This document shows positions 35,121 through 44,433 of a DNA stretch of 64,000 nucleotides, piece after piece. Origin of the DNA: an uncultured Tateyamaria sp. (GTDB lineage: Bacteria; Pseudomonadota; Alphaproteobacteria; Rhodobacterales; Rhodobacteraceae); the NCBI RefSeq assembly GCF_947503415.1, contig NZ_CANNDS010000004.1, positions 310,001 through 374,000 on the forward strand. The letters run 5' to 3'. The translations under genes were made by a program, and so were the position numbers. The notes beneath the pieces are model-generated. The model did no database searches and was not told where the DNA came from. It saw nothing but the letters and a program-made list of their open reading frames with translations. Each line of letters begins with the position of its first letter. Positions within the stretch are counted from its first letter, which is position 1.

Positions 35121-35612
35121 ATGAGCGACATCGACGCATTGCAACAGCGGCTGACCGCCGCAATGGACCGAATTGCAACCGGCCTTGGTGGGCTGGATGC
35201 GGCGGGGGCCGATGACACGGCAGCCCTTCAAGCCGCACTTGATGACGAAAAGGTTGTCAACGCGCAGTTGACCGAAAGGGTGCGCAGGCTCTCCGAACGG
35301 CAGGACAGCGCCGAGGCGGACGCGAAGGCCGCCACCGCGGCGGCTGAGACGCGCATGTCCGAGCTTGATCTTGAACTGCAACGGTTGCGCAAGGCCAATG
35401 AACAGCTGCGCGAATCGAACGCGGCCCTTCGCGCTGCAAATGAGGACGGGGTAGGTGAGCCGCACCTCATCAACAAGTCCATGATGGCCGAGCTTGAAGG
35501 CCTGCGGGCGGCACGTGCCGCTGACGTGGCCGAAGCCAGCAGCATCATCGGGGCGCTGACCCCGCTTCTTGATCAACTCGAAGCTCCGGAAGAGGAGGAC
35601 GCAGATGCCTGA
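35121..35612 (+). CDS. Coiled-coil protein upstream of zapA
   Basis: 163 aa, almost wholly helical and acidic. Residues about 40-120 show heptad-like Leu/Ala spacing (AQLTERVRRLSERQDSAEAD, then LDLELQRLRKANEQLRESNA), consistent with a coiled coil. No enzymatic motif and no membrane segment. The gene ends inside the zapA start (8-base overlap), so the two are co-translated. A role in division or ZapA/FtsZ-ring assembly is an inference from that position. ATG 35121 gives the likely start, although the frame is open earlier. Confidence 0.8.
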   Translation: MSDIDALQQRLTAAMDRIATGLGGLDAAGADDTAALQAALDDEKVVNAQLTERVRRLSERQDSAEADAKAATAAAETRMSELDLELQRLRKANEQLRESNAALRAANEDGVGEPHLINKSMMAELEGLRAARAADVAEASSIIGALTPLLDQLEAPEEEDADA

Positions 35613-35997
35613 GGTCACAATCCAAATCGGCGGTCGCCCGTTTCAGGTCGCCTGTCAGGTGGGCGAGGAAAGCTATCTGCATTCTGCCGCCAAGATGCTT
35701 GATGACGAAGCACAAGTGCTTGCCGACCAGGCAGGGCGGATGCCCGAGGCGCGGATGTTGCTGATGGCGGGTCTGATGCTCGCCGACAAGACAGCAAGCG
35801 TCGAAGACCGTGTGGCCGAGGTCGAAGCCCAACTGGCGGAGCGCGAGGCCGAACTGGAAGGGCTGCGCACCATGGGGGCACCCGAGCCTGAGCGCATCGA
35901 AGTGCCCGTTGTGCCGGAAGCCGTCAAGGAAACGCTGGCTGAACTGGCCGCCCGCGCCGAAGCTCTGGCCGCAGAGGTTGATGAAAAGACAGCGTAA
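35605..35997 (+). CDS. zapA: Cell division protein ZapA
   Basis: 130 aa, cytosolic. The N-terminal ZapA domain is clear (VTIQIGGRPFQVACQVGEES, AAKMLDDEAQVLADQAGR, MLLMAGLMLADKTA), followed by a Glu/Ala-rich coiled coil, as expected for the FtsZ-ring-stabilising protein that cross-links protofilaments. It overlaps the preceding coiled-coil gene by 8 bases, with a GGAGGA site 5 bases before ATG 35605. A terminator follows. The longer acidic C-terminus is typical of alphaproteobacterial members. Confidence 0.9.
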   Translation: MPEVTIQIGGRPFQVACQVGEESYLHSAAKMLDDEAQVLADQAGRMPEARMLLMAGLMLADKTASVEDRVAEVEAQLAEREAELEGLRTMGAPEPERIEVPVVPEAVKETLAELAARAEALAAEVDEKTA

Positions 35998-36027
35998 GGC
36001 GCCGCTTGCCGCGCCAAGCCGGGATAA

Positions 36028-36056
36028 AAAAGGCGCGCTCATCGGGCGCGCCTTTT
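36028..36056 (+). terminator. Rho-independent terminator after zapA
   Basis: An 11-bp perfect stem AAAAGGCGCGC / GCGCGCCTTTT with a 7-nt loop. The symmetric A and T ends would let it act in both directions, also for the convergent grxD. Confidence 0.85.
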
Positions 36057-36095
36057 GTCTTACTGTAAGGCGCACGTGTCGTGCGCCCCGCCGGT

Positions 36096-36458
36096 TCAGC
36101 CGTTGGCTTCGCGGATTTTTTCGGCGGCGTCCTTGTCGTAAGTCACACCGTTCTCATCGAACAGCGTGTCCAACTCGCCCGACAACGTCATCTCGGTGAT
36201 GATGTCACAGCCCCCCACGAACTCGCCTTTGACGTAAAGCTGCGGAATGGTGGGCCAGTCCGAGAAATCCTTGATCCCTTGCCGGATCTCTTCATCGGAC
36301 AGCACATTCACATCGGCAAAATCAACGCCCATGTAGTTCAGCACACCGGCCACACGGCTGGAAAAGCCGCATTGGGGCATCGACTTGGTGCCTTTCATAT
36401 ACAGCACAACGTCATTGGCCTTGTTGGTCTCGGTGATCCGGCTTGCGGCATCGCTCAT
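36096..36458 (-). CDS. grxD: Monothiol glutaredoxin, Grx4 family
   Basis: 120 aa. Binds or transfers [2Fe-2S] clusters with BolA partners rather than reducing disulfides. The signature CGFS is present in [14 protein letters not shown] (about residues 27-40), followed by [19 protein letters not shown] with the glutathione-binding TIP and GG-D elements. The bolA gene lies two positions upstream on the same strand, which supports the Grx4-BolA cluster-chaperone pairing. ATG 36458 is the conserved start. Confidence 0.95.
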   Translation of the reverse strand: MSDAASRITETNKANDVVLYMKGTKSMPQCGFSSRVAGVLNYMGVDFADVNVLSDEEIRQGIKDFSDWPTIPQLYVKGEFVGGCDIITEMTLSGELDTLFDENGVTYDKDAAEKIREANG

Positions 36459-36459
36459 G

Positions 36460-36759
36460 TCATTTGCCTTTCTTTTGGAAGGCGCGGTGGTACCGCGCGG
36501 CATAGGTTTCATCTTCGGGCATTGGCGCCACATGTGTGCTGGACCGGGCAAAGAAACCGTCGCGCCCCATAACGGTCGGCAGGCGTTCGGCGGTGTCATT
36601 GGCGCGGGCGGCCTTGTCGATCACATCCAGATCCAACCCCTCCATGCCCAGCGGCACGGTGCGGTTCTGCCCCATGTCGTCCCGATTGGGACGGCGATCT
36701 GCCAGCGGACGTCGCGGAGACCGCCGAAAGGGTGTGGTTATGATGCGCCACAACCCCAT
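36460..36759 (-). CDS. Conserved hypothetical between bolA and grxD
   Basis: 99 aa, basic, soluble, not matched to a named domain. Notable segments are [23 protein letters not shown] and [21 protein letters not shown]. It overlaps or abuts its neighbours (starts just before the bolA stop and ends one base before grxD), so it belongs to the bolA-grxD transcript. Its product may therefore relate to iron-sulfur or redox metabolism, but only position suggests it. Start at ATG 36759. Confidence 0.75.
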   Translation of the reverse strand: MGLWRIITTPFRRSPRRPLADRRPNRDDMGQNRTVPLGMEGLDLDVIDKAARANDTAERLPTVMGRDGFFARSSTHVAPMPEDETYAARYHRAFQKKGK

Positions 36760-36760
36760 G

Positions 36761-37000
36761 TCACGGTGCTTTGGTCGTAAGGGCCAGCGCGTGCAATTCA
36801 CCATGGCTGCCGTCCATCTTGCCCTTCAGCGCCTTGGTGACGGCCCGGTGTTGCTGAACACGGTTCATCCCGGCAAAGGACGCATCGATCACCTCGGCCG
36901 AGTAGTGATTTCCGTCACCTGCCAGATCACTGATGGTGATCTTGGCATCGGGAAAGCTTTCGCGGATCAGGTCTTCGATTTCCTGGGCTTGCATTGGCAT
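36761..37000 (-). CDS. bolA: BolA/IbaG family protein
   Basis: 79 aa, the compact IbaG-like type. It carries IEDLIRESFPDAKITISDLAGDGNHYSAEVID and the conserved HRAVTKALKGKMDG segment. BolA proteins bind a [2Fe-2S] cluster together with monothiol glutaredoxins; grxD is two genes downstream. ATG 37000 is used; ATG 36994 is two codons inside. First gene of the minus-strand unit, divergent from xdhC. Confidence 0.93.
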   Translation of the reverse strand: MPMQAQEIEDLIRESFPDAKITISDLAGDGNHYSAEVIDASFAGMNRVQQHRAVTKALKGKMDGSHGELHALALTTKAP

Positions 37001-37159
37001 TTGAACGTCTCCAGCAGGTCTTGGAAAAGGATGTAGGGCGCAAGCCCCGGACACGCAAGCATTTGCGGTCGCACGGTGGTCTGTGCACGACATGGGGTTG
37101 TGTCCGCGCCAGACCAGAGAGTACGCTTGGGCTGCATCCTTTCACCAGCAGCAGAGAGC

Positions 37160-38131
37160 ATGATGGCGTCCGTCGAAACCGCACCGGAACAAGCGCTCGA
37201 TTGGGTCAAATCGGGTAAGGGGGCCGCGCTGGCCACCGTGATCGAGACGTGGGGCAGCGCCCCGCGCCGCGCGGGTGCGCAGATGGTCGTGTCGGGCGAG
37301 GGCGACATGATGGGTTCCGTGTCAGGCGGATGCGTCGAAGGCGCCGTGGTGGTCGAGGCGATGGACGCCCTTGAAACCGGCGCGCCGCAGCTTCTGGAAT
37401 ACGGTGTGAGCGATGGCGACGCCTTTGCGGTCGGGCTCGCCTGCGGTGGCACGATCAAGATATTGGTCGAACCCGTCGGTACGGCGATGCCCACCGATAT
37501 GCTCGAGGCACTTGTGTCAGCACGCGCGGGCCGAACCCGCGCCGCCTATGTTGTCGACACTGAAAACTGGACGCGACGACTGGATCACGATGGCCACGAT
37601 GCCCGGTTTGCCAAGGACCGCACGGGCATGGAGGAGGACGGAAAAACCTTTGTCGCGATCCACAACCCGCCTCTGCGGCTTGCCATTGTCGGTGCGGTGC
37701 ACATTGCCCAAGCGCTCGTGCCGATGGCGAAGCTTGCTGGCTACGACCCGGTTGTCATTGACCCGCGCGGTGCCTTCGGGTCCGAAGCGCGGTTTCCCGG
37801 CGAACGGCTTTTGAATGACTGGCCGGACGAGGCCTTGGCCGAAGTCGGCGTGGATGCCCGCACTGCCCTCGTTTTGCTGACACATGACCCCAAGCTGGAC
37901 GACCCGGCATTGCACATCGCGTTGAACTCCGACGCATTCTATATCGGCGCGCTTGGGTCGACGCGCACGCACGCCAAACGCGTGGCGCGGTTGCAAGAGG
38001 CGGGGTTCAGCGCCGACCAGATCGCGCGGATCAAAGGTCCCGTTGGTCTTGACATCGGGGCTGCCAGCCCACCCGAGATAGCCGTATCGATCCTGGCGCA
38101 AATGATCGCGACGCTCAGGCAAGACGCATGA
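37160..38131 (+). CDS. XdhC/CoxI family molybdenum-enzyme maturation factor
   Basis: 323 aa. XdhC/CoxI proteins insert or sulfurate the molybdenum cofactor in xanthine- and CO-dehydrogenase-type enzymes. The N-terminal half has ATVIETWGSAPRRAGAQMVV and GSVSGGCVEGAVV, the C-terminal half a Rossmann-type GAVHIAQALVPMAKLAG near residue 180 and YIGALGSTRTHAKR near 280. It overlaps the next gene by 4 bases and precedes coxSLM, so it most likely serves that enzyme. An MM start begins at 37160. Confidence 0.9.
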   Translation: MMASVETAPEQALDWVKSGKGAALATVIETWGSAPRRAGAQMVVSGEGDMMGSVSGGCVEGAVVVEAMDALETGAPQLLEYGVSDGDAFAVGLACGGTIKILVEPVGTAMPTDMLEALVSARAGRTRAAYVVDTENWTRRLDHDGHDARFAKDRTGMEEDGKTFVAIHNPPLRLAIVGAVHIAQALVPMAKLAGYDPVVIDPRGAFGSEARFPGERLLNDWPDEALAEVGVDARTALVLLTHDPKLDDPALHIALNSDAFYIGALGSTRTHAKRVARLQEAGFSADQIARIKGPVGLDIGAASPPEIAVSILAQMIATLRQDA

Positions 38132-39120
38132 ACTTCGGCCCGCAGCCTGCGGCAGACGCCATTGGCATGACCCTTGCGCATTCGCTGGCCGGACAAACCC
38201 GCCGCGTTCCAAAAGGCACGGTTCTGAGCCAAGATGATATCGCCGAGTTGCAAGCCGCCGGGCACAAGACGCTGATCGTCGCTGCTCTGGACGCGACGGA
38301 CATTGAGGAAAATACCGCGGCCGCCGCGTTGGCAAACGCATTGGTGCCGGACCCGGACGCGCAAGGATTGCGGATCAGCGCGGCAGGGGCAGGGCGCGTG
38401 AACCTCTATGCAACCGGACCCGGGGTGGTGTCGCTGGATGCCGACCGGATCACGGCAATCAACGGGATTGACCCGATGATCACCATCGCCACCGTGCCGC
38501 CGTTTCACCGGGTCGATGCCGGCACCATGGTCGCGACGATCAAGATCATCGCTTACGGGGTGCCGCAATCCGCACTCGACGCAACTGTTGCGGACGCGGC
38601 CCGCGCGTTGCGGGTGTTGCCGCCCAGATTTGCATCGGCCACGCTGATCGAAACCCAAGTGGGCAACGCGGAACCCTCGACCAAGGGGCGTGCGGCGCTG
38701 ACCGGACGGCTCGACCGTATGAACGTGGCACTCACGCCGCGTGTGGTGGTCCCGCATCAGTCAGATCCGCTGTCACATGCCATTGCTGATGCGGCCGGAG
38801 AGGTCGTATTCATCCTGACCGCATCGGCCACGTCGGACACTCATGATGTGGCCCCGTCGGCTTTGCGAGAAGCAGGCGGAACCGTCACAACCTACGGCAT
38901 GCCCGTTGATCCCGGAAACCTGCTGTTCTTCGGAACACATGGCGACAAACCGACCATTGGCCTGCCGGGCTGCGCGCGGTCCCCGGCACTCAATGGCGCG
39001 GACTGGGTGCTCGAACGGTTGATCTGCGGCGTGCCACTTGGACCGCAGGACATCGCCGAAATGGGGGTCGGTGGCCTGCTCAAGGAAATCCCGACACGGC
39101 CACGGCCAAGAGACGGCTGA
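38128..39120 (+). CDS. Molybdopterin-binding protein (MoeA/MogA-like fold)
   Basis: 330 aa. The N-terminal part (TLAHSLAGQTRRVPKGTVLS) and the C-terminal part (VVFILTASATSDTHDVAPSA, then PTIGLPGCARSPALNGADWV) resemble molybdopterin-binding domains seen in proteins encoded with form II cox clusters. It probably helps load MoCo on the enzyme. There is no GTP-binding or nucleotidyltransferase motif, so it is not MobA. It starts inside the stop of the xdhC-like gene (ATGA) and is followed by a 129-base gap before coxS. Confidence 0.82.
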   Translation: MNFGPQPAADAIGMTLAHSLAGQTRRVPKGTVLSQDDIAELQAAGHKTLIVAALDATDIEENTAAAALANALVPDPDAQGLRISAAGAGRVNLYATGPGVVSLDADRITAINGIDPMITIATVPPFHRVDAGTMVATIKIIAYGVPQSALDATVADAARALRVLPPRFASATLIETQVGNAEPSTKGRAALTGRLDRMNVALTPRVVVPHQSDPLSHAIADAAGEVVFILTASATSDTHDVAPSALREAGGTVTTYGMPVDPGNLLFFGTHGDKPTIGLPGCARSPALNGADWVLERLICGVPLGPQDIAEMGVGGLLKEIPTRPRPRDG

Positions 39121-39249
39121 GGGCGCAGGATCGGCGCTAAGGCACTGCGCAATCTTGCGGTTTTGGCATGGCGGTGAAAATTTCTGTTCTCAACCGTCAC
39201 AGCCCATGCTTAACTCCCCCACAACAAGAATGCCAAATGGGAGGATGTC

Positions 39250-39735
39250 ATGGCACAGGTCTCGATGACCGTGAACGGAAAAGCTGCGTCGGGCGAGGTC
39301 GAGGGGCGCACATTGCTGTCGTCCTTTCTGCGTGACGAGCTGATGCTGACAGGCACGCATGTGGGCTGCGACACCTCGCAATGCGGCGCGTGTGTGGTGC
39401 ATGTGGACGGCCAGGCAGTCAAATCCTGCACGATGCTGGCCGTTGAAGCCGAAGGGGCCGAGGTGGCCACGATCGAAGGGCAAGCCAATGCGGACGGGTC
39501 GCTGAATGTAATCCAGCAGGCGTTTCAGGACCACCACGGACTGCAATGTGGGTTCTGCACGCCGGGCATGGTGATGTCGGCAGCAGCCCTGCTCAAGGAC
39601 AACCCGAAACCGTCCGAGACGGAAGTACGTGAATACCTCGAAGGCAATATCTGCCGCTGCACGGGCTACCACAACATCGTCAAGGCGATCATGGCGGCAT
39701 CCGGTCAGGACGTGTCGGCCATCGCCGCCGAATAA
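39250..39735 (+). CDS. coxS: CO-dehydrogenase-type small subunit, [2Fe-2S]
   Basis: 161 aa electron-transfer subunit. It has the plant-type cluster cysteines in [22 protein letters not shown] (about residues 40-60) and the second cluster motif CGFCTPGM ... [11 protein letters not shown] (about residues 100-145). Both clusters pass electrons from the molybdenum centre to FAD in coxM. It is the first subunit gene of an S-L-M order, the order typical of form II complexes. Confidence 0.95.
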   Translation: MAQVSMTVNGKAASGEVEGRTLLSSFLRDELMLTGTHVGCDTSQCGACVVHVDGQAVKSCTMLAVEAEGAEVATIEGQANADGSLNVIQQAFQDHHGLQCGFCTPGMVMSAAALLKDNPKPSETEVREYLEGNICRCTGYHNIVKAIMAASGQDVSAIAAE

Positions 39736-39747
39736 TACGAGATTCCG

Positions 39748-39771
39748 CAGCCCGAATATCCTTTCGGGCTG
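39748..39771 (+). promoter_or_regulatory. Hairpin between coxS and coxL
   Basis: Perfect 9-bp arms CAGCCCGAA / TTCGGGCTG around a 6-nt loop, without a T-run. It lies 12 bases after the coxS stop and could stabilise the coxS message or tune downstream expression. Confidence 0.55.
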
Positions 39772-39825
39772 TCAGTCAGCAGGTGAGCGGGGAGGCTCGC
39801 CGCGCCAACAGGGAGGAATACAATC

Positions 39826-42189
39826 ATGCCAAAAGACGGAGGCATCGGCGCCAGCAGCAAACGGCGCGAAGACATTCGATTTTTGACGGGTGAAGGCAAC
39901 TACACCGACGACATCAACCTGCGTGGTCAGGCTTACGTGCATTTTCTGCGCTCCGACATTGCGCACGGTACGATCAAGAGCATCGACACCGCTGCGGCGG
40001 CAGGCATGCCGGGCGTGGTGCGCGTCTTTACCGGAACGGATTTCGAAGGGGTCGGCACAATTCCTTGCGGCTGGCAGGTCACGGACCGCCACGGCGAAGT
40101 GATGCAGGAACCCGCCCACCCGATCCTTGCCCAAGGCAAGGTCCGGCATGTGGGTGAACCCGTCGCAGCCGTTGTGGCCGACAGTCCCGAACAGGCGCGC
40201 GATGCGGCCGAAGCCATCGTGCTCGACATCGACGAACTGCCCGCCGTTGTCGACATGAAAGACGCGCTCAAGGACGGCGCAACCAAGGTGCACGACGATC
40301 TCAACAACAACCTCTGCTACGACTGGGGCTTTGTCGAAGAGAACAAGGACGCCGTGACCAAGGCGTTCGAGGATGCGGCCCACGTCACATCGCTTGAACT
40401 GGTCAACAACCGCCTTGTCGCCAACCCGATGGAACCGCGCGTGGCGGTGGGTGACTATGCCCGCGGCACGGACGAAAGCACGCTCTACACCACCTCGCAG
40501 AACCCGCATGTGATCCGGCTGCTGATGGGTGCGTTCGTGCTTGGTATCCCCGAACACAAGCTGCGCGTTGTGGCCCCCGATGTGGGCGGCGGTTTCGGCA
40601 CCAAGATCTTCCATTATCAGGAAGAAGCATTCTGCACATTCGCCGCCAAGGCCTGCAACCGTCCGGTCAAATGGACATCAAGCCGGTCCGAGGCGTTCAT
40701 CTCGGACGCCCATGGCCGCGACCACGTGACCAAGATCGAACTGGCACTGGACGCAGACAACAACTTCACCGCGTTGCGCACCGAAACCCATGCCAATATG
40801 GGTGCGTACCTGTCGACCTTTGCACCAAGCGTGCCCACATGGCTGCACGGCACCCTGATGGCCGGGAACTACAAGACTCCGCTGATCTATGTGAATGTCA
40901 AAGCGGTGTTCACCAACACTGTGCCAGTCGATGCCTATCGCGGGGCAGGCCGCCCCGAGGCGACGTTCCAGCTGGAGCGGGTGGTGGACAAGGCGGCGCG
41001 TGAACTGGGCGTCGATCCCATCGCGCTGCGCCGCCAGAACTTCATCACCGAGTTCCCCTATGCCACGCCCGTCGCTGTCGAATACGACACTGGCGACTAC
41101 CATGGCACGATGGACAAGCTCGAAGAGATGGGCGATTTCTCCGGCTTCGCGGCGCGCCGTGCGGAAAGCGAAAAGAACGGCAAGCTGCGTGGTCTGGGCG
41201 TGAACTGCTATATTGAGGCCTGCGGTATTGCGCCGTCGAACCTTGTTGGGCAGTTGGGTGCACGGGCCGGGCTTTACGAGAGCGCCACCGTCCGTGTGAA
41301 TGCCACAGGTGGTCTGGTTGTCATGACCGGTTCGCACAGCCACGGGCAGGGGCACGAGACATCGTTCGCGCAAGTTGTGGCCGAGATGATCGGCATCGAC
41401 GAAAACATGATCGAGATCGTGCATGGCGACACCGCCAACACGCCGATGGGCATGGGCACCTACGGCTCCCGCTCCATCGCGGTGGGCGGATCGGCCATGG
41501 TCCGCGCGACCGAGAAGATCATCAACAAGGCCAAGAAGATCGCATCTCACCTGCTCGAAGCCTCCGAGGCGGATATCGAGCTGAAGGACGGCGCGTTCTC
41601 TGTTGCAGGCACCGATAAGTCGGTCGCGTGGGGGGATGTCACCCTTGCGGCCTACGTGCCCCACAACTACCCGCTTGAGGATATCGAGCCGGGGCTTGAG
41701 GAAACGGCCTTCTACGATCCATCGAATTTCACATACCCATCAGGGGCTTATGCCTGTGAAGTTGAAGTGGATCCAGACACCGGCAAAGTGACCATCGAAC
41801 GGTTTGCGGCCGCCGATGACTTCGGCAACATCATCAACCCGATGATCGTGACAGGTCAGGTCCATGGCGGCATTGCTCAGGGGATTGGGCAGGCGCTGCT
41901 GGAAAACTGCGCCTACGACGACAACGGCCAGCTGCTCAGCGCGTCCTACATGGACTACGCCATGCCCCGCGCGGACGATCTGCCGATGTTCTCGGTCGAT
42001 CACTCCAGCCAGACGCCCTGCACGCACAATCCGTTGGGTGTGAAAGGCTGTGGCGAAGCGGGCGCGATTGGCTCGCCCCCTGCGGTGGTCAACGCCGTGG
42101 TGGATGCCCTGCAATCGGCGGGCAAGGACGTGACCCATGTGGACATGCCCCTGTCGCCTGATCGTGTCTGGGCGGCGATGAACGGCTGA
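39826..42189 (+). CDS. coxL: Form II aerobic CO-dehydrogenase-like large subunit, molybdopterin-binding
   Basis: 787 aa catalytic subunit of the xanthine oxidase family. It has the N-terminal [23 protein letters not shown], the MoCo-binding [14 protein letters not shown] near residue 252 and the C-terminal [21 protein letters not shown] with the catalytic Glu. The active-site loop is AYRGAGR (residues 370-376), the form II signature, not the AYxCSFR loop of true CO dehydrogenases (form I), so CO oxidation should not be assumed. The substrate is unknown. It probably forms an (LSM)2 complex. Confidence 0.93.
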   Translation: MPKDGGIGASSKRREDIRFLTGEGNYTDDINLRGQAYVHFLRSDIAHGTIKSIDTAAAAGMPGVVRVFTGTDFEGVGTIPCGWQVTDRHGEVMQEPAHPILAQGKVRHVGEPVAAVVADSPEQARDAAEAIVLDIDELPAVVDMKDALKDGATKVHDDLNNNLCYDWGFVEENKDAVTKAFEDAAHVTSLELVNNRLVANPMEPRVAVGDYARGTDESTLYTTSQNPHVIRLLMGAFVLGIPEHKLRVVAPDVGGGFGTKIFHYQEEAFCTFAAKACNRPVKWTSSRSEAFISDAHGRDHVTKIELALDADNNFTALRTETHANMGAYLSTFAPSVPTWLHGTLMAGNYKTPLIYVNVKAVFTNTVPVDAYRGAGRPEATFQLERVVDKAARELGVDPIALRRQNFITEFPYATPVAVEYDTGDYHGTMDKLEEMGDFSGFAARRAESEKNGKLRGLGVNCYIEACGIAPSNLVGQLGARAGLYESATVRVNATGGLVVMTGSHSHGQGHETSFAQVVAEMIGIDENMIEIVHGDTANTPMGMGTYGSRSIAVGGSAMVRATEKIINKAKKIASHLLEASEADIELKDGAFSVAGTDKSVAWGDVTLAAYVPHNYPLEDIEPGLEETAFYDPSNFTYPSGAYACEVEVDPDTGKVTIERFAAADDFGNIINPMIVTGQVHGGIAQGIGQALLENCAYDDNGQLLSASYMDYAMPRADDLPMFSVDHSSQTPCTHNPLGVKGCGEAGAIGSPPAVVNAVVDALQSAGKDVTHVDMPLSPDRVWAAMNG

Positions 42190-42222
42190 GTTGAGAATGC
42201 GGGACGGGGGCCAGCCCCCGGA

Positions 42223-42253
42223 CCCCCGAAGTTTATCTGGCAAGATGAAGAGG
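42223..42253 (+). repeat. Dispersed repeat ending GGCAAGATGAAG, copy 1
   Basis: Downstream of coxL, CCCCCGAAGTTTATC followed by TGGCAAGATGAAG. It shares about 18 of 20 positions with a second copy at 49842-49872. A GC hairpin CGGGGGCCAGCCCCCG (42205-42220) precedes it. From memory such AGTTT...AAGATGAAG elements recur in Rhodobacteraceae intergenic regions. Confidence 0.6.
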
Positions 42254-42281
42254 ATCGTTTTGCCGATGGAAAGGACAAGAG

Positions 42282-43073
42282 ATGTATAATTTTGATGTCG
42301 TAAGACCCAGCCGGATTGCGGATGCGGTCAAGGAACTATCAGACAGTACGGAAAGCCAGCCATTGGGTGGCGGTCAGACCCTGATCCCGACGTTGAAGCA
42401 GCGTTTGGCCAGCCCCGAAAAGCTGGTGAGTGTCGCCGGTATCGATGAGATGCAGGGCGTCTGCAAAGGCGACGACGGGTCGGTTTGCATCGGTGGCGCA
42501 ACCACGCACGCCACCGTCGCGGCAGAGGCCGGAAACTATCCGGCACTTGCAGCCACCGCGTCCCATATCGGGGATCCGGCGGTGCGCAATCGCGGCACGA
42601 TCGGTGGCAGCCTTGCCAACAACGACCCTTCGGCGTGCTACCCTGCTGCCGCATTGGCATCCGGTGCCACGATCAAGACCAACACCCGCGAGATCGCGGC
42701 GGATGACTATTTTCAGGGCATGTTCACCACCGCGCTGGACGAAGGTGAGATCATCACCGAAGTGCGCTTCCCCGTGCCGGAGAAAGCCAACTATCAGAAA
42801 TTCGTGCAGCCCGCTTCGCGCTTTGCACTGGTGGGTGTGTTCGTTGCAAAATATGCCGACGGTGTGCGCGTGGCCATCACCGGGGCCAGCAATGACGGTG
42901 TGTTCCGCTGGACAGAGGCGGAAGCCGCACTGTCTTCCAACTTCTCCGCCGACGCCATCGACGGGCTGTCGCTGAGCGGCGATGACATGATCAGCGACCT
43001 GCACGGCACCGGCGACTACCGCGCACATCTTTGCGGTGTGATGACCAAGCGGGCAGTTGCCGCAGCGGTGTGA
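42282..43073 (+). CDS. coxM: CO-dehydrogenase-type medium subunit, FAD-binding
   Basis: 263 aa flavin subunit that passes electrons from the iron-sulfur subunit to quinone or another acceptor. FAD-binding stretches are GGGQTLIPTLKQRL (about residues 28-41) and the characteristic TIGGSLANNDPSACYPAA (about residues 107-124). It follows coxL after 92 bases with a repeat element between. The next gene starts 2 bases after its stop. Confidence 0.94.
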   Translation: MYNFDVVRPSRIADAVKELSDSTESQPLGGGQTLIPTLKQRLASPEKLVSVAGIDEMQGVCKGDDGSVCIGGATTHATVAAEAGNYPALAATASHIGDPAVRNRGTIGGSLANNDPSACYPAAALASGATIKTNTREIAADDYFQGMFTTALDEGEIITEVRFPVPEKANYQKFVQPASRFALVGVFVAKYADGVRVAITGASNDGVFRWTEAEAALSSNFSADAIDGLSLSGDDMISDLHGTGDYRAHLCGVMTKRAVAAAV

Positions 43074-43075
43074 CG

Positions 43076-43510
43076 ATGGCGTTCGAAACACTGACCAAGG
43101 GCTGCCTGATGGCGGCCCTTTTGGTTTTTGCAGGCGGCGTGCATGGCCAAAGCACACCGCTGGTGCGGGCCGATATTGTAGGCTGTGCTATCGCCGTTGA
43201 CACGTTGGATGACGCCATGCGTGCCCCGATGCAAAGCCAGTGCCTGACCTTGGCAATAGCGTTGTGCGAAGGACCAGAAAGCGGCCCCGCAGTGACGTGT
43301 TTTCGGGATCTGTCCGAAGCGCTGCAAACGGGTGCCACGGAACTGGAAGAGCGGCTGCGTGTGGACACACCGCGCGATGCGTCAAACACGTTGTGCATGG
43401 CACGCTACAGCGCAGACGTGGATCGCGCGCGCTGCGCCGTGGTGGCAGAGTTCGGACATCTGCGCGATCTCTTCAATGCCGCTCGGGCGGCCGGGGTCCG
43501 CTTGCGCTAG
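43076..43510 (+). CDS. Exported hypothetical at the end of the cox cluster
   Basis: 144 aa. A signal peptide (TKGCLMAALLVFAGGVHG, cleavage near residue 24) is followed by a mature part with six Cys, suggesting disulfides, and no recognised domain. The ATG is two bases after the coxM stop, so it belongs to the cox transcript. A periplasmic accessory role is conceivable but unproven. Its stop overlaps the convergent SDR stop by 3 bases. Confidence 0.75.
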   Translation: MAFETLTKGCLMAALLVFAGGVHGQSTPLVRADIVGCAIAVDTLDDAMRAPMQSQCLTLAIALCEGPESGPAVTCFRDLSEALQTGATELEERLRVDTPRDASNTLCMARYSADVDRARCAVVAEFGHLRDLFNAARAAGVRLR

Positions 43511-44256
43511 ATAGAACCCGCTTCGATCATGAAGTTGTTCGCCGTGCACATTGCGCTGTCCGCCGAGGCCAGCCAAAGCACCATCCGCGCGACATAGACC
43601 GGGTCGATCAGGTCTGGCAGACACTGCCGTGCCCGGTGAGCTTCCAACGCCTCCGGCGTGGCCCACAGCTCTTTTTGACGGTCCGTCATGATCCAGCCGG
43701 GCACAACCGTGTTTACGCGGATGCGGTGATCGCCCAGATCGCGCGCCATGGTGCGGGTCAGGCCATGCACCGCAGCCTTGGCCGTGGCGTAGGCCGGAAA
43801 GCCGCCACCGGCCTCCCACCAGGAATTGGAGCCCAGGTTGATGATGGACCCACCGCCGGCGTCAATCATACCGGGTGCGACAGACTGGATGGCAAAGAAC
43901 ATGTGACGCAGGTTGGTTTGCATCCGCTCATCCCAGTATTCGGGCGTTACATCCTGCCAGTTGTGGCGGTCATCGCGCGCGGCGTTGTTGACCAGCACGG
44001 TGAAGGCACCAACCCGACCCGCAAGCTCTGAAATCGCCTCGCGGGTGGCTGGGATGTCCCGCAGGTCGCACAGGGCATGCGCGGCACCGGTGGCGGCGCT
44101 GACTTCGGCAGCCGCCGTCGCATCCCGGTCCAGAAAGGCAACCCTCGCCCCCTGATCGGCAAAGGCTTCGACCGTCAACCGCCCGATACCGGACGCACCA
44201 CCGGTGATCAGAACAGGGGCGTCTGTCAGGCTTGGATAACGTGCGAAACTGGACAT
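43507..44256 (-). CDS. Short-chain dehydrogenase/reductase (SDR)
   Basis: 249 aa classical SDR. Cofactor motif TGGASGIG (about residues 18-25) is followed by Asp in FLDRD, favouring NAD. NNAA is present near residue 91, and the catalytic Ser-Tyr-Lys as SNSWW ... YATAK (about residues 142-160). It resembles sugar dehydrogenases (D-galactose/xylose type), but the substrate is not determined. A 12-bp palindrome lies 16 bases upstream of its start. Confidence 0.88.
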   Translation of the reverse strand: MSSFARYPSLTDAPVLITGGASGIGRLTVEAFADQGARVAFLDRDATAAAEVSAATGAAHALCDLRDIPATREAISELAGRVGAFTVLVNNAARDDRHNWQDVTPEYWDERMQTNLRHMFFAIQSVAPGMIDAGGGSIINLGSNSWWEAGGGFPAYATAKAAVHGLTRTMARDLGDHRIRVNTVVPGWIMTDRQKELWATPEALEAHRARQCLPDLIDPVYVARMVLWLASADSAMCTANNFMIEAGSI

Positions 44257-44272
44257 GGATCACCTGTTGTTT

Positions 44273-44284
44273 GGAGCATGCTCC
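44273..44284. promoter_or_regulatory. 12-bp palindrome GGAGCATGCTCC upstream of the SDR gene
   Basis: Perfect palindrome 16 bases before the SDR start codon on the minus strand, where a repressor could block initiation. No regulator assigned. Confidence 0.4.
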
Positions 44285-44433
44285 TTGTCCGGTGTCGCTG
44301 CCCGAAGGTCAAGACGACGGCACGTGCCTGCAAAGTAAGCAATGCGCCGCCGGGGCAGATGCCACTTGCGCACGATCCAAGAAGAAGTGCGGCGCGCGTG
44401 CTACTATACCCCTGCCAGCGGAGGAGACACATC

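Noticed and set aside
39250..43073. True (form I) CO dehydrogenase
   Set aside because: The active-site loop is AYRGAGR, and gene order is S-L-M, so only a form II assignment is supported.
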